Shown piece after piece: positions 55,481-63,910 of a stretch of DNA of 64,000 nt. Within the stretch, counting starts at the first letter, position 1; each line of letters starts with the position of its first letter. The notes under the pieces were generated by a model. The model saw only the letters and a program-made list of their open reading frames with translations, made no database searches and was not told where the DNA came from. The translations under genes and the position numbers were made by a program. Source of the stretch: Bacillus sp. UNC41MFS5 (GTDB taxonomy: Bacteria; Bacillota; Bacilli; Bacillales_B; DSM-18226); NCBI RefSeq assembly GCF_000686805.1, contig NZ_KK366017.1, positions 682,001 through 746,000 of the forward strand. The letters are read 5' to 3'.

Positions 55481-56404
55481 TTAATTTCCTAGAAATGACT
55501 TCTTAAAAAAGTCTAATTGCTTATCTAATGTAACTGGGTCACTAAAGGAAGCACCATTTCCATTCATTTCAAAGACACGATTATTTTTAACCGCAGGAAT
55601 ATTCTTGTATGTTTCTGTTTCTTGGAAAGATTGATCTGCATCTGCATATTTACTTAAAATCACATAGTCCCCGGCATACTCAGGAAGTACCTCTGCTGAA
55701 ATCGCATAGTAGCCAGATTTTAAAGCCATTTCCTTCACTTTTTCAGGCATTTTTAAATTCATGGCTTGATATAAGATTTCCGTTCCTCTAGCCCAGTTAT
55801 TACCGAACACATATAAATCCTTATCATAGGCTTCTATGACTGAAACCGTTGCGTCTTCACCAATTTTTGAACGGATTTCGTCTCCCGCAGTTTTGGCCCG
55901 TGTTTTAAAGTCATCAACCCAGGCTTGGGCTTCTTTCTCTTTATTTAATAGCTTTCCGATTTCTACGTGTTGGGTTAAATAGTCGGCTTTCCCCCAAGTA
56001 TAAGTTACAGTTGGAGCAATTTCTTTTAATTTATCAAGGTTTTTAATATTGGATAACCCAATGATTAAATCTGGTTCTAATTCGATAATTTTTTCTAGGT
56101 TTTCATCTGATACTTCTGCGACATCTTTTAATTCTTCTTTAAACGTGGGATTGTTTTTAGACCAAACATCTACACCAACGATATTTACACCTAAATCGAT
56201 GACATTCCCCGTGAATCCTGACAGCAATATGACTCGTTTTGGGTTGGACGGGACTTCGATTGGGCCATTTTCTGATTGATATGTAAAGGTTTTTGGTTGT
56301 TCTTCTTTTTTAGGGGAACTCTCTTCTTTTCCTGACGTCTCGTTACTGCAGGCACTAATAATTAACACTAAGAGTAGGATAAACGGGAATAGCAGCTTTT
56401 TCAT
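55481..56404 (-). CDS. Iron-siderophore ABC substrate-binding lipoprotein
   Basis: 307 residues. Signal peptide and lipobox ISAC (Cys19), a charged linker, then the FecB/FhuD-type clamshell (GPIEVPSNPKRVILLSGFTG; LEKIIELEPDLIIGLSN; VSVIEAYDKDLYVFGNNWARG). It is anchored outside the membrane and passes the ferric siderophore to the two permeases. Strong AAAAGGAG precedes the ATG. The end of the ATPase gene overlaps its first 50 bases in another frame. The nature of the siderophore cannot be read from sequence. Confidence 0.9.
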   Translation of the reverse strand: MKKLLFPFILLLVLIISACSNETSGKEESSPKKEEQPKTFTYQSENGPIEVPSNPKRVILLSGFTGNVIDLGVNIVGVDVWSKNNPTFKEELKDVAEVSDENLEKIIELEPDLIIGLSNIKNLDKLKEIAPTVTYTWGKADYLTQHVEIGKLLNKEKEAQAWVDDFKTRAKTAGDEIRSKIGEDATVSVIEAYDKDLYVFGNNWARGTEILYQAMNLKMPEKVKEMALKSGYYAISAEVLPEYAGDYVILSKYADADQSFQETETYKNIPAVKNNRVFEMNGNGASFSDPVTLDKQLDFFKKSFLGN

Positions 56405-57200
56405 TTTTATTTTCTCCTTTTAATAAATTGTAGGTAATACATATGGGCTTATTTGTTCGTGGATCTCGTCCGATTTGGGCATCAATTTGGAATACCTTTT
56501 TCAACACTTCAGGAGTCATAACTTCCTCGCAATCTCCTGCCTTGACGATGTGGCCGTCTTTTAAAGCAATGATATAGTCAGCAAAACGCGCAGCATGATT
56601 TAAATCGTGAAGGACCATGACAATGGTTCGTTCCTGTTCGATGTTCAGCTTTTGAAGAAGTTCTAGTACTTCCAGTTGATGGGCCATATCTAAATAGGTA
56701 GTGGGTTCATCCAGAAAAATGATGTCCGTTTCTTGAGCAAGAGCCATGGCAATCCAAACTCGTTGGCGTTGGCCGCCAGATAAGGAATCGACTGAACGAA
56801 ACTTAAAGTCTAGTAAACCCGTGACCTCAAGTGCCCAGTCAATAACTTCATAATCTTTTTTCGTTAAGCGTCCAAAACCTTTTTGATAGGGAAAGCGGCC
56901 ATAAGAAACGAGCTCAGCCACGGACAATCCACCGGCACTTTCAGGTGATTGCGGGAGAATCGCCATTTTTTTTGCAAGAATCTTTGTATTTTCCTTTGAG
57001 ATATCTTTACCATCTAACAAAACGGTTCCAGATTGATGCGAAATAATTCGTGTGATTGCTTTCAATAAAGTAGACTTCCCGCAGCCATTCGATCCGATGA
57101 TGGTTGTAATTTTTCGATCGGGTATTTTCACACTGAGATTTTTAACAATTAACTGTTCACCATAGCTAATGTTTAAATCATCTGTATATAACCGAACCAT
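56355..57200 (-). CDS. Iron-siderophore ABC ATPase
   Basis: 281 residues from the ATG at 57200 (MVRLYTDDLNISYG), preceded by AAAGGAGG; a longer frame to 57221 passes through that site. Walker A GSNGCGKST, Q-loop ILPQSPES, signature LSGGQRQRVWIAMAL and Walker B IIFLDEPTTYLD are intact. FepC/FhuC-type ATPase powering uptake. Its last 16 or so residues are read through the beginning of the binding-protein gene (50-base overlap), which is unusual and may reflect loss of an earlier stop. It is the first gene of the operon, facing a Fur box. Confidence 0.92.
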   Translation of the reverse strand: MVRLYTDDLNISYGEQLIVKNLSVKIPDRKITTIIGSNGCGKSTLLKAITRIISHQSGTVLLDGKDISKENTKILAKKMAILPQSPESAGGLSVAELVSYGRFPYQKGFGRLTKKDYEVIDWALEVTGLLDFKFRSVDSLSGGQRQRVWIAMALAQETDIIFLDEPTTYLDMAHQLEVLELLQKLNIEQERTIVMVLHDLNHAARFADYIIALKDGHIVKAGDCEEVMTPEVLKKVFQIDAQIGRDPRTNKPICITYNLLKGENKNEKAAIPVYPTLSVNY

Positions 57201-57242
57201 TATTGACCTCCTTTTAAACAAGAGTAAGTAAAAGCGTGTTGA

Positions 57243-57257
57243 TGATAATGATTATCA
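57243..57257. promoter_or_regulatory. Fur box of the siderophore transporter operon
   Basis: TGATAATGATTATCA is a perfect 7-1-7 Fur site, 43 bases upstream of the ATPase start on the minus strand. Iron-replete repression is expected. Confidence 0.9.
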
Positions 57258-57419
57258 TTTTCACAACTAACTATATTCGCTCGATTTATTTCTTGTCAAT
57301 AATTATTTTTTCATTTTTCTGAGAATCCTTGAAAAAAAAAGTGGGAAATCGTTGATAGGACGGAGTGGATGTTTATCATTTAATAAAAAAATTCGAAAAA
57401 ATAAAAAAAACATTTGATA

Positions 57420-57436
57420 TTGATAATCGTTATCAA
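57420..57436. promoter_or_regulatory. Fur box 1 of the Fe-S protein/reductase operon
   Basis: TTGATAATCGTTATCAA is a perfect dyad; its core TGATAATCGTTATCA differs at one base from the 7-1-7 Fur site. It lies 72 bases before the plus-strand gene. Confidence 0.8.
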
Positions 57437-57452
57437 TTAAAATGGAATTAAG

Positions 57453-57467
57453 TGATAATATTTATCA
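57453..57467. promoter_or_regulatory. Fur box 2 of the Fe-S protein/reductase operon
   Basis: TGATAATATTTATCA, a perfect dyad TGATAA-TAT-TTATCA with one departure from the 7-1-7 consensus, 41 bases before the start codon and 33 bases centre-to-centre (three helical turns) from Fur box 1. Confidence 0.75.
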
Positions 57468-57507
57468 ATTAGCGGAGTGGGATGGATATTAGGGGAGGGG
57501 CTTTGAC

Positions 57508-58275
57508 ATGAAGAGCCAGCTGAACGTAATGAAATATTTGACAGAAGAAAATTTAAGAGTGTTCGTTACTTGTCCTTATAAATTTTATTATGAGTATATT
57601 GAGAAGAAAAATCGGCCGATGGACTGGAGACATATGGTACAACAGGTGGTAAATCAAGTCGTCTATTCCTATTTTCGAATCCCAATTGAACAGCGGTCAG
57701 CAACGAAGATCCTTGCATTGGTTGAACGATATTGGTCCAATATTTCTCCTCAAATATTTGAGTCTCGAATTCATTATTATACGGTGACAGCTAAAATTAC
57801 CGATTACTTAATGCGAAATTTGACTGCAGAAACAGATTCAGCCCCACCTTTGTTTTTATTTGAAAAATTTACATCCACTATACAAGAACTAGATATGGAT
57901 CTCTCTTTAACGATTGATGTGGCGGAATGGTCCAATTCCTCCTTTGTTGTAAAAAAATACTTGGTTGACGCAGAAACAGACATGTTAATGCTATATAACT
58001 ATTTAGTCGCAGTATTTTCCAAAAAGGTTTTTAATAAAATCCCTAGTAGAATTGAAGTGACAACTTTATTGGATGGAAGGAAGCATACCTATTTTCCTAC
58101 ACCTGAAAAAATTGATGAAAGTATCCTTTATTTGCAATTGATGAATCATATGCTAGGTGATTCTTCAAGTTTTAATGAGGTATACAACGAAGATGATTGT
58201 GTAACTTGTCCTTTTGAACAGGTCTGTAAACGTGATGCGCGAAATGTAAATGAACCGACTACATATTATTCATAG
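57508..58275 (+). CDS. Cas4/RecB-like PD-(D/E)XK-superfamily protein with four-cysteine Fe-S pattern, Fur-regulated
   Basis: 255 residues, no signal peptide. The opening LTEENLRVFVTCPYKFYYEYI is that of the PDDEXK_1 (Cas4/AddB/RecB) superfamily, with Cys22. The C-terminal DDCVTCPFEQVCKRD supplies Cys231, Cys234 and Cys240 (CX2CX5C), the arrangement that binds a 4Fe-4S cluster in Cas4 and AddB. Possible motif residues are His42 and Asp137 (LTIDVAEW), but the ExK strand reads FVVKKYLVD, with no acidic residue before the lysines, so nuclease activity is doubtful. No cas genes or CRISPR array adjoin it. Two Fur boxes precede it and a ferredoxin-NADP reductase gene follows after 30 bases. Its function is unknown; an iron-starvation redox or repair role is inference. 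Confidence 0.65.
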   Translation: MKSQLNVMKYLTEENLRVFVTCPYKFYYEYIEKKNRPMDWRHMVQQVVNQVVYSYFRIPIEQRSATKILALVERYWSNISPQIFESRIHYYTVTAKITDYLMRNLTAETDSAPPLFLFEKFTSTIQELDMDLSLTIDVAEWSNSSFVVKKYLVDAETDMLMLYNYLVAVFSKKVFNKIPSRIEVTTLLDGRKHTYFPTPEKIDESILYLQLMNHMLGDSSSFNEVYNEDDCVTCPFEQVCKRDARNVNEPTTYYS

Positions 58276-58305
58276 GAAGATTTTTTTGGCAGGGAGTGTT
58301 CACAG

Positions 58306-59361
58306 ATGGAACAGCAGGAACTATTTGATGTGATCGTAATTGGCGGGGGACCAGCAGGACTTTACTCGACTTTTTATAGCGGACTTAGAGAAATGAAAAC
58401 AAAACTCATCGAATTTCAGCCGCAGTTAGGCGGGAAAATTCATGTTTATCCAGAGAAAATGATTTGGGATGTTGGCGGGCAAATGCCCATTCCTGGAGCC
58501 AAATTAATAGAACAATTGGTTGCACAGGGATTAACGTTTAATCCCACAGTAGTGGTAAATGAAAAGGTTGAGTTGATCACACGTAATGAAGATGGTATTT
58601 TTGTATTGCAAGCAGCTTCCGGCCAGAAGCATTTTTCGAAAACAGTCATCGTCGCAATCGGCAGTGGCATCTTGAACCCTCAAAAGCTGGAGATTGAAGG
58701 CGCGGAGAGATTTGAAGTATCAAATTTAAATTACACTGTCAAGTCATTAAAACATTTCAAAGATAAAACGGTCATCATTTCAGGTGGTGGAAATACAGCC
58801 ATTGATTGGGCGAATGAGTTAGAGTCGATTGCCAAAAAAGTTTTTGTGACGTATAGAAAAGAGGCATTAAAAGGTCACGAGGCACAAGCAACACAGTTAA
58901 TGAAAAGTTCTGCTATTTGTTTATTTCAAACCTCAATTACCAAACTGATTGCCAGCAGCAATCATGAATCTATTGAAATGGTAGAACTGACAAATCATGT
59001 TTCAGGAGAGGTTTCTAATTTGCCAATTGATGAAGTGATTATTAATCATGGGTACGAACAAGACGCCACATTACTTGAAAATAGTAGTTTAAATATTAAA
59101 ATAGCAGACAATTATTATATTGCAGGTAATTCTGTGAGTGAATCTTCCGTTGAGGGGCTTTATGCTGCTGGTGATATCCTTATGTATGATGGTAAGGTTA
59201 ATTTAATAACAGGTGCATTCCAAGATGCAGCAAACGCAGTTAATAAAGCGAAACAATTTATTCAGCCTGACGCAAGTAAAATCGGGATGGTCTCTTCCCA
59301 TAATGAACTCTTTAAGAAGCGAAATAGGGAAATAGTGAAACAAATGATGAAACAAGCTTAA
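58306..59361 (+). CDS. Ferredoxin-NADP reductase (YumC/YcgT type)
   Basis: 351 residues of the thioredoxin-reductase-like FNR class that lacks the CxxC disulfide. FAD site VIVIGGGPAGLYSTFYSG, GGKIHVYPEKMIWDVGG, NADPH site VIISGGGNTAIDWANELE and GLYAAGDILMYDGKVNLI near the end. Such enzymes pass electrons from NADPH to ferredoxin, flavodoxin or other Fe-S partners. B. subtilis has two, one of them (YcgT) in the Fur regulon. Here it is co-transcribed with the Cas4-like four-cysteine protein under Fur boxes, so reduction of that protein or of ferric siderophore after uptake is a sensible guess. GCAGGGAG precedes the ATG. Confidence 0.88.
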   Translation: MEQQELFDVIVIGGGPAGLYSTFYSGLREMKTKLIEFQPQLGGKIHVYPEKMIWDVGGQMPIPGAKLIEQLVAQGLTFNPTVVVNEKVELITRNEDGIFVLQAASGQKHFSKTVIVAIGSGILNPQKLEIEGAERFEVSNLNYTVKSLKHFKDKTVIISGGGNTAIDWANELESIAKKVFVTYRKEALKGHEAQATQLMKSSAICLFQTSITKLIASSNHESIEMVELTNHVSGEVSNLPIDEVIINHGYEQDATLLENSSLNIKIADNYYIAGNSVSESSVEGLYAAGDILMYDGKVNLITGAFQDAANAVNKAKQFIQPDASKIGMVSSHNELFKKRNREIVKQMMKQA

Positions 59362-59375
59362 CCGATTTATTAAAG

Positions 59376-59409
59376 ATGTCCTTCATCGGCATGATGAAGG
59401 ACATTTTTC
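59376..59409 (+). terminator. Terminator of the Fe-S protein/reductase operon
   Basis: ATGTCCTTCATC / GATGAAGGACAT perfect stem with loop GGCAT and TTTTT. Confidence 0.9.
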
Positions 59410-59467
59410 TTTAGTCGAAACAGAGTTTTGTCCTTCATCGATGGTATTCTTCCAATTAAGTACGTTT

Positions 59468-60238
59468 TTATTTCACAGATGACATATACCCGAAACTACC
59501 AGAAATTTCTTTGCAGATTTGGATTAAATAATGAGCTAGTTCATTATTTCCATTTTGAGGGATAAACTCAGAAAAGCCTACTACTGTTACGGCTCCAAGG
59601 AGTTTTTTCTTATAGTTTAATACCGGGATGGATACGGAAGACACAGATGATACCAGCGGTTCCCTTGCAAAGGCAATTTCCTTCTCTCGTATGAAGCTGC
59701 ATTCATCATCAAGCAGACGAACCTTTTCAGGAGGAATTTGCATAAATTCCTTCGCTTTCCAATCGCAAATCAAATAATCATCCATGAAGGCCATAAACAC
59801 TTTACCTGTTGCAGAACGAATAGGAAGTAAGGTTCCTATTTGAGCGCCAATATTAAATCCTCGATTGTTGTTCAAATCTTTAACAATCATTGGACCATTA
59901 TCGGTCCAGCTGGAAAATAGAACGGTACTCGAACTTTTTTCGTTAATTTCATGCAGAAAGGGTGAGATTCGGTCAATCACATTTTCTTGATCAACAGCAG
60001 CCATTCCATATTCAATCAACTTGCTTCCCAATACATATTCTCCTGTATCCATGTGCCGATACAGAAGACCTAATTGTGTAAATGTATTTAAATATTTATA
60101 AAGATTACTCTTTGTAATCTGTGTTAAGTCTTGAATATCTGAAAATCTTAATGGCCTGCCTTGTTTGGCAATGATATCAATAATCCCCATTCCTATTTGT
60201 AATGACTGAATGGTTGTTCCTTTTTTAATGGCTTCCAT
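59468..60238 (-). CDS. IclR-family transcriptional regulator
   Basis: 256 residues. Winged helix (LRFSDIQDLTQITKSNLYKYLNTFTQLG) and IclR effector domain (SATGKVFMAF; SVSSVSIPVLNYKKKLLGAVTVVG). It is only distantly similar to the IclR protein at 4.6 kb. Upstream on the same strand lies a LysR gene, and beyond it an FAD hydroxylase gene on the other strand, so it may belong to the decaying catabolic island at 60-64 kb. TAGGAGG precedes the ATG. Confidence 0.85.
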   Translation of the reverse strand: MEAIKKGTTIQSLQIGMGIIDIIAKQGRPLRFSDIQDLTQITKSNLYKYLNTFTQLGLLYRHMDTGEYVLGSKLIEYGMAAVDQENVIDRISPFLHEINEKSSSTVLFSSWTDNGPMIVKDLNNNRGFNIGAQIGTLLPIRSATGKVFMAFMDDYLICDWKAKEFMQIPPEKVRLLDDECSFIREKEIAFAREPLVSSVSSVSIPVLNYKKKLLGAVTVVGFSEFIPQNGNNELAHYLIQICKEISGSFGYMSSVK

Positions 60239-60342
60239 ACTAAACCTCCTATAGACCTTAATCCCATATTAGCATAGCAGTACACACAAAGTTTACTATA
60301 TAGATAATATTTATTATTCGTTAAAATCTGAGATCAACGAAA

Positions 60343-61269
60343 TCAACTTTTAATCACAGTATCATCCATATGGAAATATTCCATAAATTTTCTCGATATA
60401 GAAGAAAGGTATCTTCCCTTCAACCAAATTAATGCTGGCGGTCGTGCCATGATAGAAGGGCGGATAATTTCTTTGAAAATAAGCTGAGTGTTCGGGATGA
60501 GGTTCATTGCAGATTTTGGGACTAAGGCAATCCCGATATCATGATAAGCCCATGTTAATAGCGTCATGATATCACTGCTTTCACAAATAATTTTAGGTTC
60601 GAATCCTACGTTTAAGCATGCTGTCTTCACAACGTCTGCTGTATACATATCTTCGTTGTACATCGAGGTGCCTTGCTGTCTTCGAAGTAACATCAATGGC
60701 TTATCCTCAAGTTCCGATAGCATAATATAAGGTCTATCCTTGTCAGTATTCCATTTATTACTCATCGCCACAACAATAGGTTCATCAGGTAAATGAATCA
60801 TCTCGAAAATTTTGTTATCAATAGGTAATCTAACAATCCCCAATTCTATAATACGGTTTTCAACTAACTCCATGATCCGATTGGGATCTCCTTCCCATAC
60901 TTGGAATTGAACATCCGGAAAGTGGATTTGAAAATCACGTATTCTCTCAGGCAAAAGTTGGGCTCCAAGTGAGGCAATTGTCCCAATCGACAATGTCCCC
61001 TTAGTACCCTCGGAAAATTCTTTCACTTCTTCTACCGTTCCCGTTAATAATTCTAGTATTTCTTTAGCCCGTTTATAAAAAAGCATTCCCTCTTCAGTGA
61101 TAATCAACTTTCGAGTATTTCTTTCAAAAAGTGTAACACCTAGTTCGTTTTCCAATTGTTTTAATTGTTGACTTAAAGGGGGTTGGGCCATATTCAAGCG
61201 TTTGGCTGCTTGTGAGATTTTCCCTTCTTCGACAATCGTAATGAAATATTTTAAGTGACGAATATCTAT
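60343..61269 (-). CDS. LysR-family regulator with apparent ATA start codon
   Basis: The LysR winged helix begins at IDIRHLKYFITIVEEGKIS, 24 residues upstream of the first canonical start (TTG at 61197), and LysR proteins normally begin MDIRHL. The codon at that position is ATA (61269-61267). Between it and the in-frame TGA upstream there is no ATG, GTG or TTG, though AAAGGG stands about ten bases before it. Counting from ATA the protein has 308 residues, the normal length, with intact NMAQPPLSQQLKQLE and the effector domain. Either ATA is used weakly, or an ATG-to-ATA change has silenced the gene; the shorter TTG form would lack the first DNA-binding helices. Confidence 0.75.
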   Translation of the reverse strand: MDIRHLKYFITIVEEGKISQAAKRLNMAQPPLSQQLKQLENELGVTLFERNTRKLIITEEGMLFYKRAKEILELLTGTVEEVKEFSEGTKGTLSIGTIASLGAQLLPERIRDFQIHFPDVQFQVWEGDPNRIMELVENRIIELGIVRLPIDNKIFEMIHLPDEPIVVAMSNKWNTDKDRPYIMLSELEDKPLMLLRRQQGTSMYNEDMYTADVVKTACLNVGFEPKIICESSDIMTLLTWAYHDIGIALVPKSAMNLIPNTQLIFKEIIRPSIMARPPALIWLKGRYLSSISRKFMEYFHMDDTVIKS

Positions 61270-61531
61270 TATTAAACATCCCTTTCATAAGTAAGTTATT
61301 TAATAAACCCTATTGTAAAGGATTGTTTATATATTTTACATATAAATAAAAAATAAAATGGGAGTGATGATTGGATTAATAGAATTAAATTTAATGAAGA
61401 TTAAAGTTGGTTAAGTATTTATATGCGATAAATATAAATAAGTAATGAAATATATATTTTACAAAAAAACTTAATATTAATAATATTGAGTTAATAGGAT
61501 GTTCAAATTTGTTAAATAAGGAGCGAAATAC

Positions 61532-62553
61532 ATGACTTATATTGAGAAAATCAATACTTTACCGCAAAAACCAAACTTTTCAATTCCGCCGTTAATTGAA
61601 AAACAAACACCACGATGCCCGCAGGATTCACATTAAAGATCCAGAAAGAACGGATTTAAGTTATACCAATCATGATGAATATTGGGATTCAAAACGAGAA
61701 TTTTTAAATCCTGATTTGGTTTCTAGATTTTGGGCTGGTAATGAAGAATTTGGAAAAACAAACCTTCCAGGTCACGTATTAGGCCGGCCATGGTTGTATC
61801 TTCCGAAAGAAGACGCAACGGGTTATATCGCAGCTACAACAAACCATATCGGACCTGTTCCTTAGATTGGCATGAAGGTTGATAGTGGGAAGATAACAGA
61901 AATCTATGAGGGTGGTGAATTTGGAGATAAACTGCGTAAATTAAAAGCTGAAACAGATCACCTGCATTATCCTGGATTTCCAGATAAATGACTTTTCCGG
62001 TGGTGGGAAGCTTCCATCGGTACGAACCCGCATATTCACCGTCCAAGAAAAGGGTTTCTCACTGGCTGGCTAAACTGCCTTTATGAGCGTATGCGCAGCG
62101 GGGTCATTCATATCGGTTTTGGAACAATCATTTCAAGTGCTGCTGAAGGCCAAAATGGGATTGCCTGTGGGTCATTGGCATGTCCATCTGTATTTTCCAA
62201 CGGTGACATGTGAAATGATCGGGGGAGAAACAGAAACGATTATTCAGGACGGGCATTTGATGGGATTGGATGATCCAGAGATTCGTAAAATTGCCGCCAA
62301 ATATGGAGACCCAGATCTTTTATTAGCCGAGTCTTGGAATCCTGCTGTACCTGGTCTGAATATGACAGGAGACTACTGGAAGCATTATGCGGAAGATCCT
62401 GAAAAATGGGTTCTTGCAGAATTAAATATTTGTGAAAACTATCATCCTATGTTTATGAGTATGGTGGGTGCTGATCCAAAGTATTGTAATAATCCTTTGT
62501 GGAAGGTGCCAAGTTCTCAAGGTTCATGTTCGTGCGGAGGGCACCACATTTAA
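61532..62553 (+). pseudogene. Multiply broken M29 aminopeptidase / 2,5-dihydroxypyridine dioxygenase (NicX)-like gene
   Basis: A ribosome site AAGGAG and the ATG at 61532 open a frame (TYIEKINTLPQKPNFS) that shifts near 61605-61612 into a second frame, meets TAG at 61863 (Trp expected: GPVP-stop-IGMK) and TGA at 61989, then shifts again near 62150 into the frame ending at 62553. The reassembled protein has about 335 residues. EASIGTNPHIHRPR, GVIHIGFGT, GHWHVHLYFPTVTCEM and IIQDGHLMGLDDPEI recall the metal site and C-terminal strand of M29/NicX-type enzymes; this assignment is from pattern memory and is tentative. The gene is dead by four lesions. The neighbouring hydroxylase suggests a former aromatic or N-heteroaromatic pathway. 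Confidence 0.6.
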
Positions 62554-62730
62554 ATAAAACACAATTTATTAGGTAAGAATTCTTTTATCGGGTAGCTTCT
62601 AAAAGCAGCTACTCCAATTTACCTATTATGTGCAGGGCTTTAGTAGGGCGACTCCGCAATTCCCTTCTAATATCATCGCCCTAAGCTATTAAAAAGAGAA
62701 ACTATCTCAAAATATAAGGGGGAAAAATTC

Positions 62731-63837
62731 GTGAAATCAAAATCTACATTAAGAATTGCCATTATTGGAGGGGGGATTGGTGGTGCCGCAGCTGCGGTTG
62801 CATTACGACGTGTAGGTATTCGCGCAGACCTTTATGAGCAAGCCCCAGTTATAAAAGAAGTTGGTGCAGGTGTAGGCATGCGTCCATCAACCGTTCACTT
62901 TTTCGAAAATTGGGGGATTTATGAAGAATTAAAGAGTAAGAGTTTGCAAAGTAATATTATGCAAGTGGTAACATCTAATGGGCATATTTTAGTGAATGAA
63001 AAATGGCCGCTTTTAACTGATAACCCTGATGAAACATGGGCGAGATTAATTCATCGAGCAGATTTGATTGAGACGTTTCTGAATCAATTACCACCAGATT
63101 CCATCCACTTAAGTCACAGGTTGGATAAGATCATCGATTACGGGAATTATGCTGAAGTTCATTTTGAGAACGGTCATTTGATTGAAGCAGATTTAGTTAT
63201 TGGAGCAGATGGTATTCGTTCTACGGTTCGATCGCAGTTATTTAGCGATAAAGGGCCTATTTATTCTGGAACCCATGCTTACCGAGCGGTTGTTAAAAAC
63301 AAAGAGGCATTTGATTTGGTTCCTGATGACGTATTTAAAGTTTTCGTAGATGGCAGTACCCAAATATATGTCTTACCGTTACACCATAGAAAGGAAGTTT
63401 CATTTGATGTTACGTTACAATCGGAAGACTCTGCATGGAGACCAATGGTAGAGAAAAATGATATTATCAAACTTTTATCAAACTTTGACTCTAATATCAT
63501 AAAGACGGCTGAAAGTGTAAAAGAGTACACTTGCCGAGCGATATATGATATCGATCCTATCGATCGTTGGCATTCGGATTGTATCACACTCCTAGGGGAT
63601 GCCGCCCATGCCATGCAACATCATCTAGGTCAAGGCGCAAATATGGCTATCCAAGATGCAGGAGTTTTGGCTGAATGTTTAAGTGAATCTGATTCCATTA
63701 TGGAAGCGTTACAAAAATATCAGGCTATCAGAAAGCCAATTACCGATAGATATCAAGAATTATCCCGGATGGCACCAACACAAGATGAGGAACCGGCTTT
63801 CTTGGAAAAAGACCAGGCTAATCAACTAAATGGATAA
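62731..63837 (+). CDS. FAD-dependent aromatic hydroxylase (salicylate / 6-hydroxynicotinate monooxygenase type)
   Basis: 368 residues from a GTG behind AAGGGGG. FAD motif IAIIGGGIGGAAAAVALRR, the DG motif LVIGADGIRSTVRSQL and the second FAD motif ITLLGDAAHAMQHHLGQGANMAIQDA are intact. Group A flavoprotein monooxygenases hydroxylate phenolic acids; 3-hydroxybenzoate, salicylate and 6-hydroxynicotinate hydroxylases share this pattern. With a NicX-like remnant before it, a 6-hydroxynicotinate-type substrate is conceivable but unproven. It appears to be the only intact structural gene of this decaying island. Confidence 0.82.
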   Translation: MKSKSTLRIAIIGGGIGGAAAAVALRRVGIRADLYEQAPVIKEVGAGVGMRPSTVHFFENWGIYEELKSKSLQSNIMQVVTSNGHILVNEKWPLLTDNPDETWARLIHRADLIETFLNQLPPDSIHLSHRLDKIIDYGNYAEVHFENGHLIEADLVIGADGIRSTVRSQLFSDKGPIYSGTHAYRAVVKNKEAFDLVPDDVFKVFVDGSTQIYVLPLHHRKEVSFDVTLQSEDSAWRPMVEKNDIIKLLSNFDSNIIKTAESVKEYTCRAIYDIDPIDRWHSDCITLLGDAAHAMQHHLGQGANMAIQDAGVLAECLSESDSIMEALQKYQAIRKPITDRYQELSRMAPTQDEEPAFLEKDQANQLNG

Positions 63838-63910
63838 AAAAACTTATCTAATTGCTTCAAAATATAAAAACTAAACGTTACTAAGTCTTCAGAAAAGGAA
63901 GGGGTAAATC

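Noticed and set aside
57508..58275. Reading the Cas4-like gene as part of a CRISPR adaptation module
   Set aside because: No cas1/cas2 gene or repeat array occurs in the window, and the promoter is of the Fur type.
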